From: Marinobacter santoriniensis NKSG1
GTDB taxonomy: Bacteria > Pseudomonadota > Gammaproteobacteria > Pseudomonadales > Oleiphilaceae
Length of the DNA: 64,000 bases
Direction: 5' to 3'
NCBI RefSeq assembly: GCF_000347775.1
Contig: NZ_APAT01000005.1
Span: 62,001-126,000 of the forward strand
Position numbers and translations under genes: made by a program
The notes under the pieces: model-generated
Databases searched by the model: none
The model's input: only the letters and a program-made list of their open reading frames with translations
What the model was told of the DNA's origin: nothing
Shown: piece after piece, positions 35,372 to 45,185 of the stretch
Position numbering within the stretch: position 1 is the first letter of the stretch
Layout: each line of letters opens with the position of its first letter

Positions 35372-36118
35372 ATGAGAGATTTCAAGACCATCAAGCAGTT
35401 GGCTCTGGCTACCAGTCTGGTTGCCGGTTTTTTTGTTACCGCCGGTGCCACGGCAGGCGAGGTTGAGGACAACATCGCCCAGCGTCTCACCAATGCGGTT
35501 CCCGGACTCAAGATTTCGTCCGTCCGTGAATCCGAAGCAACGGGTCTCTACGAGGTTCAGAGCAATAACGGCGATACCATCTACACCACCCGGGACGGTC
35601 AGTACCTTCTGACCGGGGATCTGCTGAAGGTCACCGATTCGGGCATTTCGAACGTTTCCGAGCAGGCGCGGGCCGCCGAGCGGAAGCGCGCCATTGAGGA
35701 ATATGGTTCCGACAGTGCCATCACGTTCCCCGCCTCCGGCGAGGAGAAGGCCGTCATCAGTGTGTTTACCGATATCGACTGCCCCTACTGCCGGAAGCTG
35801 CACCATGAAATTGCGCAGATCAATGACTACGGCATTACCGTGCATTACTACGCATTTCCCCGTTCCGGTCCCGGCACGCCTTCCTTCCGAAAGTATGTTT
35901 CAGTCTGGTGTTCGGACGATCAGCGGGCTGCGATGACGGCGGCGAAGTCGGGCAAGCCGGTTTCTGATGCGACCTGCGATAATCCGGTTCTGGCGCAGTA
36001 TCAGCTCGGTGGTAAGATCGGTGTCTCCGGCACCCCGGCCATCGTACTCGAAGACGGCAATATGATTCGCGGCTATGTCCCTGCGAAAAGTCTTGCCAAA
36101 GGTCTTGGCCTGCTCTGA
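35372..36118 (+). CDS. dsbC: Periplasmic disulfide isomerase DsbC
   Basis: A 248-residue thioredoxin-fold protein with a signal peptide (cleavage near residue 29, after ATA) and a small N-terminal dimerisation domain. The active site is CPYC (Cys137-Cys140) in FTDIDCPYCRKLH, and the cis-Pro loop is GVSGTPAIV. It rearranges wrong disulfides in exported proteins and is kept reduced by DsbD. Another ATG lies three codons earlier. It sits between xerD and hom, as in Pseudomonas, and is followed by a hairpin terminator. Confidence 0.96.
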   Translation: MRDFKTIKQLALATSLVAGFFVTAGATAGEVEDNIAQRLTNAVPGLKISSVRESEATGLYEVQSNNGDTIYTTRDGQYLLTGDLLKVTDSGISNVSEQARAAERKRAIEEYGSDSAITFPASGEEKAVISVFTDIDCPYCRKLHHEIAQINDYGITVHYYAFPRSGPGTPSFRKYVSVWCSDDQRAAMTAAKSGKPVSDATCDNPVLAQYQLGGKIGVSGTPAIVLEDGNMIRGYVPAKSLAKGLGLL

Positions 36119-36126
36119 TCCACGCC

Positions 36127-36152
36127 GGCGGAGGCGATCGTCTCCGCCTTTT
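36127..36152 (+). terminator. Intrinsic terminator after dsbC
   Basis: GGCGGAG and CTCCGCC pair around an eight-base loop containing CGATCG, followed by TTTT. It starts 8 bases after the dsbC stop codon. Confidence 0.75.
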
Positions 36153-36186
36153 GTTCTCCCCGTCACAGCAAACCGCCCCCGGGGCT

Positions 36187-36214
36187 TATTCCCTGCCGGT
36201 TGAATCGGTATACT
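36187..36214 (+). promoter_or_regulatory. Candidate promoter of hom-thrC
   Basis: TATACT (36209-36214) is a good -10; the best -35 in range, TTATTC (36187-36192), is weak at 16 bases spacing. It falls 54 bases before the hom start, after the dsbC terminator. I see no threonine leader peptide or attenuator in the leader. Confidence 0.4.
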
Positions 36215-36267
36215 ATGCCCCCTTATCAGTCATCCATCAGCACCCCTTCGGGATCAGAGGTGAGAGC

Positions 36268-37569
36268 TTGAAAGACGTCAGTGTCGGAATCTGCGGATTG
36301 GGAACCGTTGGCGGCGGTACATTCAATGTGTTGACCCGTAACGCCGCACTTATTGCGGGTCGTGCCGGTTGCAACATCCGAATTAGCCGGGTTGCCAGCC
36401 GCCGGAGTCGCGACGACCTCGATCTCGGGTCAGTGCCGTTCAGTACCGACATTTTTGACGTCGTCAACGACCCCGCCATCGATGTCGTGGTTGAACTGAT
36501 CGGCGGTTACGACACCGCCAAGGAGCTGGTGCTGGCCGCTATCCGTAATGGCAAGCATGTGGTCACCGCCAACAAGGCGCTGATTGCCGTTCACGGCAAC
36601 GAAATCTTTGAGGCGGCGGAAAAGGCCGGCGTTGTCGTGGCCTATGAAGCGGGTGTTGCTGGAGGCATTCCGGTGATCAAGGCGGTTCGTGAAGGACTGG
36701 CGGCCAACCGTATCGACTGGATCGCAGGCATCATCAATGGTACCGGCAACTACATTCTGACCGAGATGCGTGCCGGCCGGGAGTTTTCCGAAGTACTCAA
36801 GGAAGCCCAGGAACTGGGTTATGCCGAGGCCGATCCGACATTCGATGTGGAAGGTATCGATGCCGCTCATAAACTGGCCATCCTTGCGTCGTCCGGCTTC
36901 GGGGTGCCTTTGCAGTTCGAGAAAGGATTTACAGAGGGAATCTCGACCATTACCCCCTATGACATTGCCCATGCGGAACTGTTGGGGTATCGGGTGAAGC
37001 ACCTGGGTATTGCCCGTCGTCGTGAAGAGGGCATCGAGCTCCGGGTTCACCCGACACTGGTGCCGAAGAGTCATCTGATTGCCCAGGTCGACGGGGTTCT
37101 GAATGCGGTTCTGGTCGATGGCGACGCCGTGGGACAGACCATGTACTACGGGCCGGGTGCGGGCGACGAGGCGACCGCCTCTGCCGTGATTGCCGACATT
37201 GTGGATGTCGCACGGGCCGTTTCCACCGAAAGTACCCTCCGTATTCCGTACCTTGGCTTCCGACCGAGTGCGATGGAAGACCTCGATGTGCTGCCGATGG
37301 AAGATATCCACTCCGCCTACTATCTGCGTATCCAGGCGTTTGACCATCCCGGTGTGCTTGCCAAGATCGCGTCGATCCTGAGTGAACATGGCATCAATAT
37401 CGAGTCCATCATGCAGAAGGAATCCGAGTTCAAGGACGGTCGCATTCCGGTGATCATCCTGACCCATACGGTCCAGGAGCGGCAGATGAACCTTGCCATC
37501 GAGGATATGGAAGCCTTGTCCGACGTCGATGGCAAAGTGGTTCGCATCCGCGCCGAAAACTTTAACTGA
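36268..37569 (+). CDS. hom: Homoserine dehydrogenase
   Basis: A 433-residue enzyme. The NAD(P)-binding motif is GICGLGTVGGGTFNVL, the catalytic domain includes IAGIINGTGNYILTEM and ADPTFDVEGIDAAHKL, and a C-terminal ACT domain begins YYLRIQAFDHPGVLAKI. It reduces aspartate semialdehyde to homoserine in threonine/methionine synthesis; the ACT domain is the site of threonine feedback in the family. The start is TTG at 36268, preceded by AGAGGTGAG; this matches the family N-terminus, whereas an open ATG frame starts 39 codons earlier. thrC follows 11 bases downstream. Confidence 0.96.
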   Translation: MKDVSVGICGLGTVGGGTFNVLTRNAALIAGRAGCNIRISRVASRRSRDDLDLGSVPFSTDIFDVVNDPAIDVVVELIGGYDTAKELVLAAIRNGKHVVTANKALIAVHGNEIFEAAEKAGVVVAYEAGVAGGIPVIKAVREGLAANRIDWIAGIINGTGNYILTEMRAGREFSEVLKEAQELGYAEADPTFDVEGIDAAHKLAILASSGFGVPLQFEKGFTEGISTITPYDIAHAELLGYRVKHLGIARRREEGIELRVHPTLVPKSHLIAQVDGVLNAVLVDGDAVGQTMYYGPGAGDEATASAVIADIVDVARAVSTESTLRIPYLGFRPSAMEDLDVLPMEDIHSAYYLRIQAFDHPGVLAKIASILSEHGINIESIMQKESEFKDGRIPVIILTHTVQERQMNLAIEDMEALSDVDGKVVRIRAENFN

Positions 37570-37580
37570 CAGGTACACAC

Positions 37581-38981
37581 GTGAGATACATCAGTACACG
37601 GGGCGAAGCACCCGCCCTGGGCTTCGAAGACGTTCTTCTGACCGGGCTGGCCAGTGACGGCGGGCTCTATGTGCCGGAATCGCTTCCGCATTTCAGTCTT
37701 GAGGAAATTCGCAGTTGGCGCGGACTGTCCTACAGTGAACTCGCCTTCAGGGTCATGCATCCGTTCGTCGACGATGCCATTCCCGCCGACGATTTCCGCG
37801 CCATGCTGGAAGAGACCTACGATGTCTTTGCACACCAGGCGGTCGCCCCGCTGGTTCAGCTCGACACCAATGAATGGGTGCTGGAACTGTTCCGTGGTCC
37901 GACCCTGGCGTTCAAGGACTTTGCACTTCAGTTGCTCGGCCGTCTTCTCGACTACGTTCTGGAGAAGCGTAAGCAGCACGTGGTCATCATGGGCGCCACA
38001 TCCGGTGACACGGGCTCAGCCGCGATTGAGGGCTGTCGTCGCTGCGAGCACGTGGATATTTTCATTCTGCATCCCTATCAGCGTGTGTCTGAGGTACAGC
38101 GTCGCCAGATGACGACCGTGCTGGGCGACAACATTCATAACATCGCTGTGAAAGGCAATTTCGACGATTGCCAGCGGATGGTCAAAGAGAGCTTTGGGGA
38201 TCAGTCGTTCCTGGGGGGTAAAACCCAGTTGGCGGCGGTCAATTCGATCAACTGGGCGCGGATCATGGCCCAGATCGTCTACTACTTCCAGGCGTCTCTC
38301 GCATTGGGTGGCCCGGATCGCAGCATGGCCTTCTCGGTTCCCACCGGAAACTTCGGTGACATTTTTGCCGGCTATCTGGCGAAGAAGATGGGGCTGCCCA
38401 TTTCCCAGTTGGTAATCGCCACCAACCGGAACGATATCCTGCATCGCTTCATGAGTGGCAACCGGTATGAGCAGCACAAGCTGGAACATACCCTGTCCCC
38501 GAGCATGGATATCATGGTCTCCAGCAACTTCGAACGGCTCCTGTTTGATTTGCACGGCCGTGATGGTGCTGCTGTTAAATCGCTCCTCGAGAACGCGTCC
38601 AAGGGGCCTGTCAGCATTGAGGACTACCGATGGCGCCATGCGCGCAAGCTGTTCGATAGCGATGCGGTGGACGACAAGACCACGTGCGACACCATACGGG
38701 AGATCTACGAGCAGAACGAATACCTGTTGGATCCCCATACCGCGATCGGCGTTCGTGCCGCACGAAACTGTCGTCGTGACAATGCCATCCCGATGATCAC
38801 GCTTGGTACCGCGCATCCGGCCAAATTCCCCGACGCTATTGCCGAGTCCGGGCTGTCCGTCGAGCCACAGCTTCCGCCTCACATGGCCGATCTGTTCGAG
38901 CGTGAGGAGCGTTACACGGTACTCGATAATGACGTTCAGGGGGTTCAGGACTTCATCGCCAGGCACTGGAAAAATGCCTGA
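37581..38981 (+). CDS. thrC: Threonine synthase
   Basis: A 466-residue PLP enzyme of the longer threonine synthase class. The PLP Lys is Lys112 in GPTLAFKDFALQ. Further landmarks are GATSGDTGSAAIEG and VPTGNFGDIFAGYLAKKMG. It converts O-phosphohomoserine to threonine and phosphate. The start codon is GTG at 37581. The gene is cotranscribed with hom; homoserine kinase is not in the window. Confidence 0.97.
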   Translation: MRYISTRGEAPALGFEDVLLTGLASDGGLYVPESLPHFSLEEIRSWRGLSYSELAFRVMHPFVDDAIPADDFRAMLEETYDVFAHQAVAPLVQLDTNEWVLELFRGPTLAFKDFALQLLGRLLDYVLEKRKQHVVIMGATSGDTGSAAIEGCRRCEHVDIFILHPYQRVSEVQRRQMTTVLGDNIHNIAVKGNFDDCQRMVKESFGDQSFLGGKTQLAAVNSINWARIMAQIVYYFQASLALGGPDRSMAFSVPTGNFGDIFAGYLAKKMGLPISQLVIATNRNDILHRFMSGNRYEQHKLEHTLSPSMDIMVSSNFERLLFDLHGRDGAAVKSLLENASKGPVSIEDYRWRHARKLFDSDAVDDKTTCDTIREIYEQNEYLLDPHTAIGVRAARNCRRDNAIPMITLGTAHPAKFPDAIAESGLSVEPQLPPHMADLFEREERYTVLDNDVQGVQDFIARHWKNA

Positions 38982-38987
38982 TCCGGT

Positions 38988-40718
38988 ATGACACCCAAAA
39001 AGATCCTGCGTCGCCCCCAGCCAGACGCCGGCCCGGACTGGGGAGGGGATCTTCCTCCTCTCCTGCGCCGGCTCTATGCCGCCAGGGGCGTGACTTCTGA
39101 TGAACAGCTCAGCTATACCCTCAAGCACCTGGCGCCTCCGGGCACGCTGCGGGGTATCGATCGGGTGGTGGAGCTCCTGTCAGAGGCCATCGATAAACAG
39201 CAGAAGGTACTCGTTTTAGGGGACTTTGACGCCGACGGGGCAACCAGCACCGCCGTCGCCATGCTTGGTTTGTCCATGCTCGGGCTTGCCGATGTCGATT
39301 TCCGTGTACCCAGCCGGTTTTCGGACGGCTACGGTCTGACCCCGGGGATCATCGAACGGTTGAAGGAAGAGGGCCAGCTGCCAGATCTTCTGGTAACCGT
39401 CGATAATGGTATCTCCGCCATTGAGGGTGTGCGGGCTGCGCGCGACCTCGGGATCCGGGTGGTAATCACCGATCACCACCTTGCCGGCGAAGCGCTTCCC
39501 GAAGCCGACGCCATCGTTAACCCCAATCAGCCTGGCTGCCCGTTCCTGAGCAAGAATGCGGCGGGCGTCGGTGTCATGTTCTATGTGCTGACCGCGCTGC
39601 GGAAGCACCTCCGGGAAACCGGTCGACTGCCCACGCCGGAGCCCAATCTGGGCAGTCTGCTGGACCTGGTGGCGCTGGGGACGGTGGCGGACGTGGTGCC
39701 GCTGGACCATAACAATCGCATTTTTGTCGAGCAGGGGCTGCGCCGAATTCGTCAGGGAGAAGCCCGTCCGGGAATCCTGGCGTTGCTGGAAGTGGCTGGA
39801 CGCGATCCTGGTCGAATCAGCTCTACGGACCTCGGCTTTGTCGTGGGGCCACGCCTGAATGCAGCCGGACGTCTTGATGACATGAGTGTCGGAATTGCCT
39901 GTCTTCTGGCCGACTCGCCGGATGAAGCCCGCCGCCTTGCCGGCGAGTTGGACTCATTCAACCGGGAGCGCCGCACCATCGAGCGCGAAATGAAGGGGCA
40001 GGCTCAGGATCTGCTTGCTTCCATGTCACTGGATATCGAGGGCTTGCCATGGGGGCTTGCCCTGTTTGATCCGGATTGGCATCAGGGCGTCATCGGCATC
40101 CTGGCTGCACGGATCCGGGAGCAGACCCATCGGCCCACCATCGCATTTGCGCCGGATGACGACGGTATTCATCTCAAGGGATCCGCCCGCTCGATTCCGG
40201 GGCTCCACATTCGGGATGCCCTCGCTGTGGTTGATGCGCGCCGGCCGGGACTGATGAAAAAATTTGGCGGGCACGCCATGGCGGCCGGCATGACCATCGC
40301 CCGGGAGGATCTCGATGGCTTTTGCGAAGCCTTTGACCAGGCCGTGCGAGATGCCATTTCCAAAGAAGATCTCGAAGCGGCGATCGTCACCGATGGCCCC
40401 CTGAATGCGGCCGAGCTCAATCTGGAAACGGCAAACCTGTTGAAGCGGGCCGGGCCCTGGGGGCAGCACTTCCCCGAACCCCTGTTCGACGGTGAGTTCC
40501 GTGTGGTCAGTCAGCGAATCGTTGGCGAAAATCACCTGAAGCTGGTGCTGCAACCGGTGGATGGCAATGCCATTGTCGACGGAATTGCCTTCAATACGGG
40601 GCCCGAAGTGCCGGACTACACCCGCACCGGCGCTCGCGTCGTTTACAAGCCGGATGCCAATACCTTCCGCGGGCGAACCAACCTGCAGTTGCTCGTAGAC
40701 TACATCGAAGCGCTCTGA
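38988..40718 (+). CDS. recJ: Single-stranded-DNA-specific exonuclease RecJ
   Basis: A 576-residue DHH-family nuclease. Metal-binding motifs are GDFDADG (residues 78-84), VTVDNGIS and ITDHHLAG. The DHHA1 domain has KFGGHAMAAGMTI, and a C-terminal OB-like domain follows. It degrades single-stranded DNA 5' to 3' in RecFOR recombination and mismatch repair. It starts 6 bases after thrC, matching the Pseudomonas order. recO of the same pathway lies at 60.6 kb. Confidence 0.97.
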   Translation: MTPKKILRRPQPDAGPDWGGDLPPLLRRLYAARGVTSDEQLSYTLKHLAPPGTLRGIDRVVELLSEAIDKQQKVLVLGDFDADGATSTAVAMLGLSMLGLADVDFRVPSRFSDGYGLTPGIIERLKEEGQLPDLLVTVDNGISAIEGVRAARDLGIRVVITDHHLAGEALPEADAIVNPNQPGCPFLSKNAAGVGVMFYVLTALRKHLRETGRLPTPEPNLGSLLDLVALGTVADVVPLDHNNRIFVEQGLRRIRQGEARPGILALLEVAGRDPGRISSTDLGFVVGPRLNAAGRLDDMSVGIACLLADSPDEARRLAGELDSFNRERRTIEREMKGQAQDLLASMSLDIEGLPWGLALFDPDWHQGVIGILAARIREQTHRPTIAFAPDDDGIHLKGSARSIPGLHIRDALAVVDARRPGLMKKFGGHAMAAGMTIAREDLDGFCEAFDQAVRDAISKEDLEAAIVTDGPLNAAELNLETANLLKRAGPWGQHFPEPLFDGEFRVVSQRIVGENHLKLVLQPVDGNAIVDGIAFNTGPEVPDYTRTGARVVYKPDANTFRGRTNLQLLVDYIEAL

Positions 40719-40742
40719 GTATATCCGCCGGCTGATTTAACA

Positions 40743-40765
40743 GCGGAATTCCGGTAGAATTCCGC
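40743..40765 (+). promoter_or_regulatory. Inverted repeat containing a -10 element before prfB
   Basis: GCGGAATTC and GAATTCCGC form a perfect 9-base-pair stem around CGGTA. The right part contains TAGAAT (40755-40760), a good -10 about 47 bases before the prfB start, though no good -35 is seen. The hairpin lies 25 bases after the recJ stop and could instead mark its 3' end. Confidence 0.4.
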
Positions 40766-40806
40766 GTCTGTTTTACACCCCATTTGCCAAAGCGAGAAAG
40801 GGTTTC

Positions 40807-41902
40807 ATGGAAATCAATCCCATAGTGACGAAGATCAAAGAGCTTCGCGAGCGCACTGAAGCGCTGAGGGGGTATCTTTGACTACGATCAGCGTAGTGAA
40901 CGTCTGGTCGAAGTAGAGCGCGAACTCGAGCAACCCACAGTCTGGGACGATCCCGAGCGCGCCCAGGCCCTGGGCAAGGAGCGGTCGGACCTGGAGCTGA
41001 TCGTGCACACCATCGATAACCTCACCAACGGTCTCAGCGACGCGGAAAGTCTGCTGGACATGGCCGTGGAGGAGGACGACGAGGGCACCGTCGAGGACAT
41101 CCAGGGCGATCTGGACGGGCTCGATGGCGAGCTGCAGAAGCTTGAGTTCCGTCGCATGTTCTCGGGCGAGATGGATGCCAACAACGCCTATCTGGATATC
41201 CAGGCCGGCTCCGGCGGTACCGAAGCTCAGGACTGGGCCAACATGTTGTTGCGCATGTACCTTCGTTGGGCGGAGCGCCGGGGGTTCAAAGCCGAGATCG
41301 TGGAGCTGCAGGAAGGCGAAGTGGCTGGAATCAAGAGCGCGACCATCCATATCCAGGGCGATTACGCTTACGGCTGGTTGCGCACGGAAACCGGTGTTCA
41401 CCGCCTGGTTCGGAAATCACCGTTCGATTCCGGAAACCGTCGCCACACCTCGTTCTCGTCGGTGTTTGTGTCACCGGAAGTGGATGACAGCTTCGAGATC
41501 GAGATCAATCCCGCGGATCTGCGTGTGGATGTTTATCGCGCCTCCGGGGCTGGTGGTCAGCACGTTAACCGGACCGAGTCCGCGGTGCGTCTGACTCACA
41601 ATCCGACCGGGATCGTTGTCGCCTGTCAGGCTGGCCGGAGTCAGCACCAGAACAAAGATCAGGCGATGAAGCAGCTCAAGGCCAAGCTCTTTGAGCGTGA
41701 GATGCAGCTGCGTAACGCTGAGAAGCAGAAGCAGGAAGACGCCAAATCCGACATCGGATGGGGCAGCCAGATTCGCTCCTACGTGCTGGACGACAGCCGG
41801 ATCAAGGATCTGCGCACCAAGGTTGAAACCAGCAGCACCCAATCCGTTCTGGACGGCGACATCGACAAGTTCATTGAAGCCAGTCTGAAAATGGCGCTTT
41901 AA
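40807..41902 (+). CDS. prfB: Peptide chain release factor 2, made by programmed +1 frameshift
   Basis: A 364-residue release factor (E. coli: 365) read in two frames. The ATG at 40807 opens a 24-codon frame ending at TGA 40879-40881. A +1 shift at CTT then continues with GAC at 40880. The stop-recognition tripeptide SPF is at residues 204-206 and the peptidyl-hydrolysis motif GGQ at 249-251. RF2 terminates at UGA and UAA; low RF2 favours the shift, giving autoregulation. The uninterrupted frame beginning with an internal ATG at 41003 is not the real gene. lysS follows 58 bases later. Confidence 0.97.
40867..40882 (+). promoter_or_regulatory. RF2 programmed +1 frameshift site
   Basis: AGG GGG TAT CTT TGA C: a Shine-Dalgarno-like AGGGGG, a three-base spacer, the slippery CTT codon, the in-frame UGA and the unfavourable following C. 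This is the standard RF2 recoding element. Confidence 0.97.
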
Positions 41903-41960
41903 TCGGCGCCATGCGTACCGAACCGTTAAATCCGGATAACCTCAATCCTAGCGAGCCAAC

Positions 41961-43502
41961 ATGACTGAACACACCCAACACGCCGCACAGCACGAGGACA
42001 ACAAGCTGATTGCCGAGCGTCGCGCCAAGCTGGCGGAGATGCGTCGAGACGGCCATCCGTTCCCCAACGATTTCCGCCGGGATGCCACCGCTGCCGAGTT
42101 GCAGGAAAAGTACGGTGACAAGAGCAAGGAAGAGCTTGAGAAACTCAATATCAAGGTGGCCATTGCCGGCCGCATGATGCTGGACCGCAAGGCGTTCAAG
42201 GTGGTTCAGGACATGACCGCGCGTATTCAGGTGTATGCCACCAAGGATGTCCAGAAGGACACCAAGCACTGGGACCTGGGTGATATTATCGGGGTTCGCG
42301 GTACGCTCTCGAAATCCGGCAAAGGCGACCTCTACGTCACGATGGACGAGTATGTCCTGCTGACCAAGTCCCTGCGTCCGCTGCCCGAGAAGCACAAGGG
42401 CCTGACCGATATGGAGGCCCGTTACCGGCACCGGTACGTGGATCTGATGGTCAACGAGGAGACCCGCAAGACCTTCATGGTCCGTACCCGCCTGATCAAC
42501 AGCATGCGGAACTACTTCAATGCCCGCGGGTTTATGGAAGTCGAAACACCCATGCTGCAGGTGATTCCGGGTGGTGCGACGGCGCGTCCCTTTGTGACCC
42601 ACCACAATGCGCTGGATATCGATATGTACCTTCGGATCGCGCCGGAGCTGTTCCTCAAGCGGCTGGTTGTGGGTGGCTTTGAGCGGGTGTTCGAGATCAA
42701 CCGTAATTTCCGGAACGAAGGGCTTTCCACCCGGCATAATCCGGAATTCACCATGGTGGAGTTCTATCAGGCCTATGCCGATTACAACGATCTGATGGAT
42801 CTCACCGAAGACATGTTGCGCCAGATTACCCGGGAAGTGCTGGGAACGACCACCGTGGTCAACACCCGCGAGCTTGCCAATGGCGAGACGGAATCGGTCG
42901 AGTACGATTTCGGCAAGCCGTTCCGTCGCATGACCGTTGTCGAGGCCATTCTCGAGCACAACCCGGACATTCAGGCCGGACAGCTTGGCGATGAAGCCAG
43001 TGCCCGCCGGGTGGCTGACGGTCTAGGCATCCAGCTCAAGGATACCTGGGGGCTGGGCAAGGTGCAGATCGAGATTTTCGAGGCGACCGCCGAACATCTG
43101 CTGATCCAGCCGACTTTTATCACCGATTATCCGAAAGAGGTCTCCCCGTTGGCGCGCTGCAAGGACAGCGATCCGTTCGTTACCGAGCGGTTCGAATTCT
43201 TTGTTGGGGGACGGGAACTGGCCAATGGCTTCTCGGAGCTCAATGACGCCGAGGATCAGGCCGAGCGCTTCCAGGCCCAGGTGGCTGAGAAAGATGCCGG
43301 CGACGACGAGGCGATGTTCTACGACGACGATTACGTCATGGCGCTGGAGTATGGGCTGCCACCCACCGCGGGTGAGGGGATCGGAATTGACCGTCTGGCC
43401 ATGCTCCTGACCAATTCGCCCTCCATCCGCGATGTCATCCTGTTCCCGCATATGCGACCGGAGCACAAGGCCGAGTCTCACAAGGCGGAAGACGGGGAGT
43501 GA
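41961..43502 (+). CDS. lysS: Lysyl-tRNA synthetase, class II
   Basis: A 513-residue class II synthetase. The N-terminal anticodon-binding OB fold ([18 protein letters not shown]) precedes the catalytic core with motif 1 ([18 protein letters not shown]), motif 2 ([11 protein letters not shown]) and motif 3 ([12 protein letters not shown]). It charges tRNA-Lys. The prfB-lysS pair is conserved in many bacteria. Confidence 0.98.
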   Translation: MTEHTQHAAQHEDNKLIAERRAKLAEMRRDGHPFPNDFRRDATAAELQEKYGDKSKEELEKLNIKVAIAGRMMLDRKAFKVVQDMTARIQVYATKDVQKDTKHWDLGDIIGVRGTLSKSGKGDLYVTMDEYVLLTKSLRPLPEKHKGLTDMEARYRHRYVDLMVNEETRKTFMVRTRLINSMRNYFNARGFMEVETPMLQVIPGGATARPFVTHHNALDIDMYLRIAPELFLKRLVVGGFERVFEINRNFRNEGLSTRHNPEFTMVEFYQAYADYNDLMDLTEDMLRQITREVLGTTTVVNTRELANGETESVEYDFGKPFRRMTVVEAILEHNPDIQAGQLGDEASARRVADGLGIQLKDTWGLGKVQIEIFEATAEHLLIQPTFITDYPKEVSPLARCKDSDPFVTERFEFFVGGRELANGFSELNDAEDQAERFQAQVAEKDAGDDEAMFYDDDYVMALEYGLPPTAGEGIGIDRLAMLLTNSPSIRDVILFPHMRPEHKAESHKAEDGE

Positions 43503-43506
43503 TGCC

Positions 43507-44238
43507 ATGCATCCGGCCGAGGGCCTGTTGCAACAACTGAAGCCCGGCACGGGGTGGGATCAGCACCTGGCCGGCGAGTTCAGTCAGCCGTACATGAGAC
43601 AGCTGGCTGAGTTCCTGGCCGCCGAGGAGGCGGCCGGTAACGTTCTGTACCCTCCCAGTGCACGCTGTTTCAACGCGCTGAACAGCACGCCTCTTGACCG
43701 GGTATCCGTGGTGATCCTCGGTCAGGATCCCTACCATGGTCCGGGACAGGCTCATGGACTGTGTTTTTCCGTTCGGCCGAACGTGCCGCCGCCCCCGTCC
43801 CTCGTTAACATCTTCAAGGAAATTCAGGACGATCTGGGGATCGCGCCTCCCGATCATGGCTGCCTGCAGCCGTGGGCAGAGCAGGGCGTGCTGCTGCTCA
43901 ACAGTGTTCTGACCGTGGTCCAGGGACAGGCCGGCGCCCATCAGGGCAAAGGCTGGGAAACCTTTACCGACAAGGTGATCGAGACCGTCAACCGGGAGCG
44001 GGAAGGCGTGGTTTTTCTGCTTTGGGGAAGTTATGCGCGGAAGAAGGGGCGCCACATTGATCGGACCAGGCATCTCGTCCTGGAGGGGCCGCACCCGTCG
44101 CCATTGAGCGCCTATCGAGGCTTCTTTGGTTGCAAGCACTTCTCCCGGGCCAATGAATGGCTGAGCCGGAACGGGCAGTCGCCGATCAATTGGGCGCTGC
44201 CCTCCAGAAACGAGTTGATCGCTCGCTATCAGAAATAA
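43507..44238 (+). CDS. ung: Uracil-DNA glycosylase
   Basis: A 243-residue family 1 glycosylase. The water-activating motif is GQDPYHG with Asp74, and the minor-groove loop is [18 protein letters not shown] with its catalytic His. It removes uracil from DNA as the first step of base-excision repair. The ATG at 43507 starts 4 bases after the lysS stop; an open frame in lysS extends upstream but is not homologous. Convergent with the HDOD gene. Confidence 0.97.
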   Translation: MHPAEGLLQQLKPGTGWDQHLAGEFSQPYMRQLAEFLAAEEAAGNVLYPPSARCFNALNSTPLDRVSVVILGQDPYHGPGQAHGLCFSVRPNVPPPPSLVNIFKEIQDDLGIAPPDHGCLQPWAEQGVLLLNSVLTVVQGQAGAHQGKGWETFTDKVIETVNREREGVVFLLWGSYARKKGRHIDRTRHLVLEGPHPSPLSAYRGFFGCKHFSRANEWLSRNGQSPINWALPSRNELIARYQK

Positions 44239-44243
44239 CCGTG

Positions 44244-45077
44244 TTACTGCAGCAGGGCCATCGCGGCTTCCATCTGGGCGTTGAGGTCTTCCTCTTCGCT
44301 CATGTCCACGTTGGGGTCCAGTCCCAGTCGCTGGAAGGCGGAAATCTGATTCCAGTCCATCTCGGTCCAGGGATGATCTGAACCCGCGACCAGTTGAAGA
44401 TTTGCCACCATCACCAGGTCGGCATAGTCGGCTGAAGGTACTTCTCGCTGGAAGTTGGCGTATTCCAGTGGCACGTTTTGCAGTTCTTTCGGGAAGTCCC
44501 ATTTCTCCAGAATCATCGAACCGATCCGCGGGTGCAGTTCGTCAATGACATTGTCGAGCATGATGCTGCTGATCTGGATTTCCCGGTCCTCGACATAGCG
44601 CAGGATCGGCAGAACACCGATCAGGTGAACCAGACCCGCCAGCGTTGCCTGGTCCGGCTTGAGCCGGGTGTAGTTCTGGGCCAGAACGTGGCAGACACCC
44701 GCCACTTCTGTGCTGGTTTGCCAGGTGGCCCGAAGACGCTTGTCGATCATGTCAGATGTGGCCTGGAACATCTGCTCCATGGCCAGGCCCATGGCCAGGT
44801 TGCTGGTGTAGGCCATTCCGAGCCGGCTGACCGCCATGTTCAGGTTTTCAATGGCTCGACTGCCGCGGAACAGGGGGCTGTTGCAGACCCGGATGATACG
44901 GGCCGACAGGGCGGTGTCGTTGCTGATGACTTTAACCAGGTCGGCGATGGCGGAATCTTCCGATTCGGCGATTTCACGCACCTGTAATGCCACTTCCGGA
45001 AGTGTCGGCAGGACGAGTTTGTCTGCTTCGATGGCGCCAATCAGGTCATTCTTAATGGTTTCGACAATATTTGACAT
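44244..45077 (-). CDS. HDOD-domain protein
   Basis: A 277-residue protein whose body (about residues 20-215) is an HDOD domain. The family pattern is seen in LPTLPEVALQVREIAESEDSA, LSARIIRVCNSPLFRG and AMGLAMEQMF. HDOD is a non-catalytic relative of HD phosphohydrolases, found in signalling proteins that often associate with c-di-GMP circuits. There is no second output domain. No partner gene is adjacent. Its stop is 5 bases from that of the convergent ung. Confidence 0.88.
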   Translation of the reverse strand: MSNIVETIKNDLIGAIEADKLVLPTLPEVALQVREIAESEDSAIADLVKVISNDTALSARIIRVCNSPLFRGSRAIENLNMAVSRLGMAYTSNLAMGLAMEQMFQATSDMIDKRLRATWQTSTEVAGVCHVLAQNYTRLKPDQATLAGLVHLIGVLPILRYVEDREIQISSIMLDNVIDELHPRIGSMILEKWDFPKELQNVPLEYANFQREVPSADYADLVMVANLQLVAGSDHPWTEMDWNQISAFQRLGLDPNVDMSEEEDLNAQMEAAMALLQ

Positions 45078-45185
45078 GGTCTGTCTGGATCCGCTTGTCT
45101 GGCTGGCGAGCCCTGGGGGCGCCAGTATCCTGAAATTAGGTTTCGCTTCCCTTTATACCAAATTTCACGGGAATTGCCTGTCAAC

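Noticed and set aside
40807..41902. prfB as a frameshifted pseudogene.
   Set aside because: The shift is at the exact conserved RF2 recoding site, and the joined protein is full length with all motifs.
41891..41912. ATGGCGC / GCGCCAT repeat at the end of prfB as a terminator.
   Set aside because: No T-run follows and lysS continues on the same strand; a chance hairpin is sufficient.
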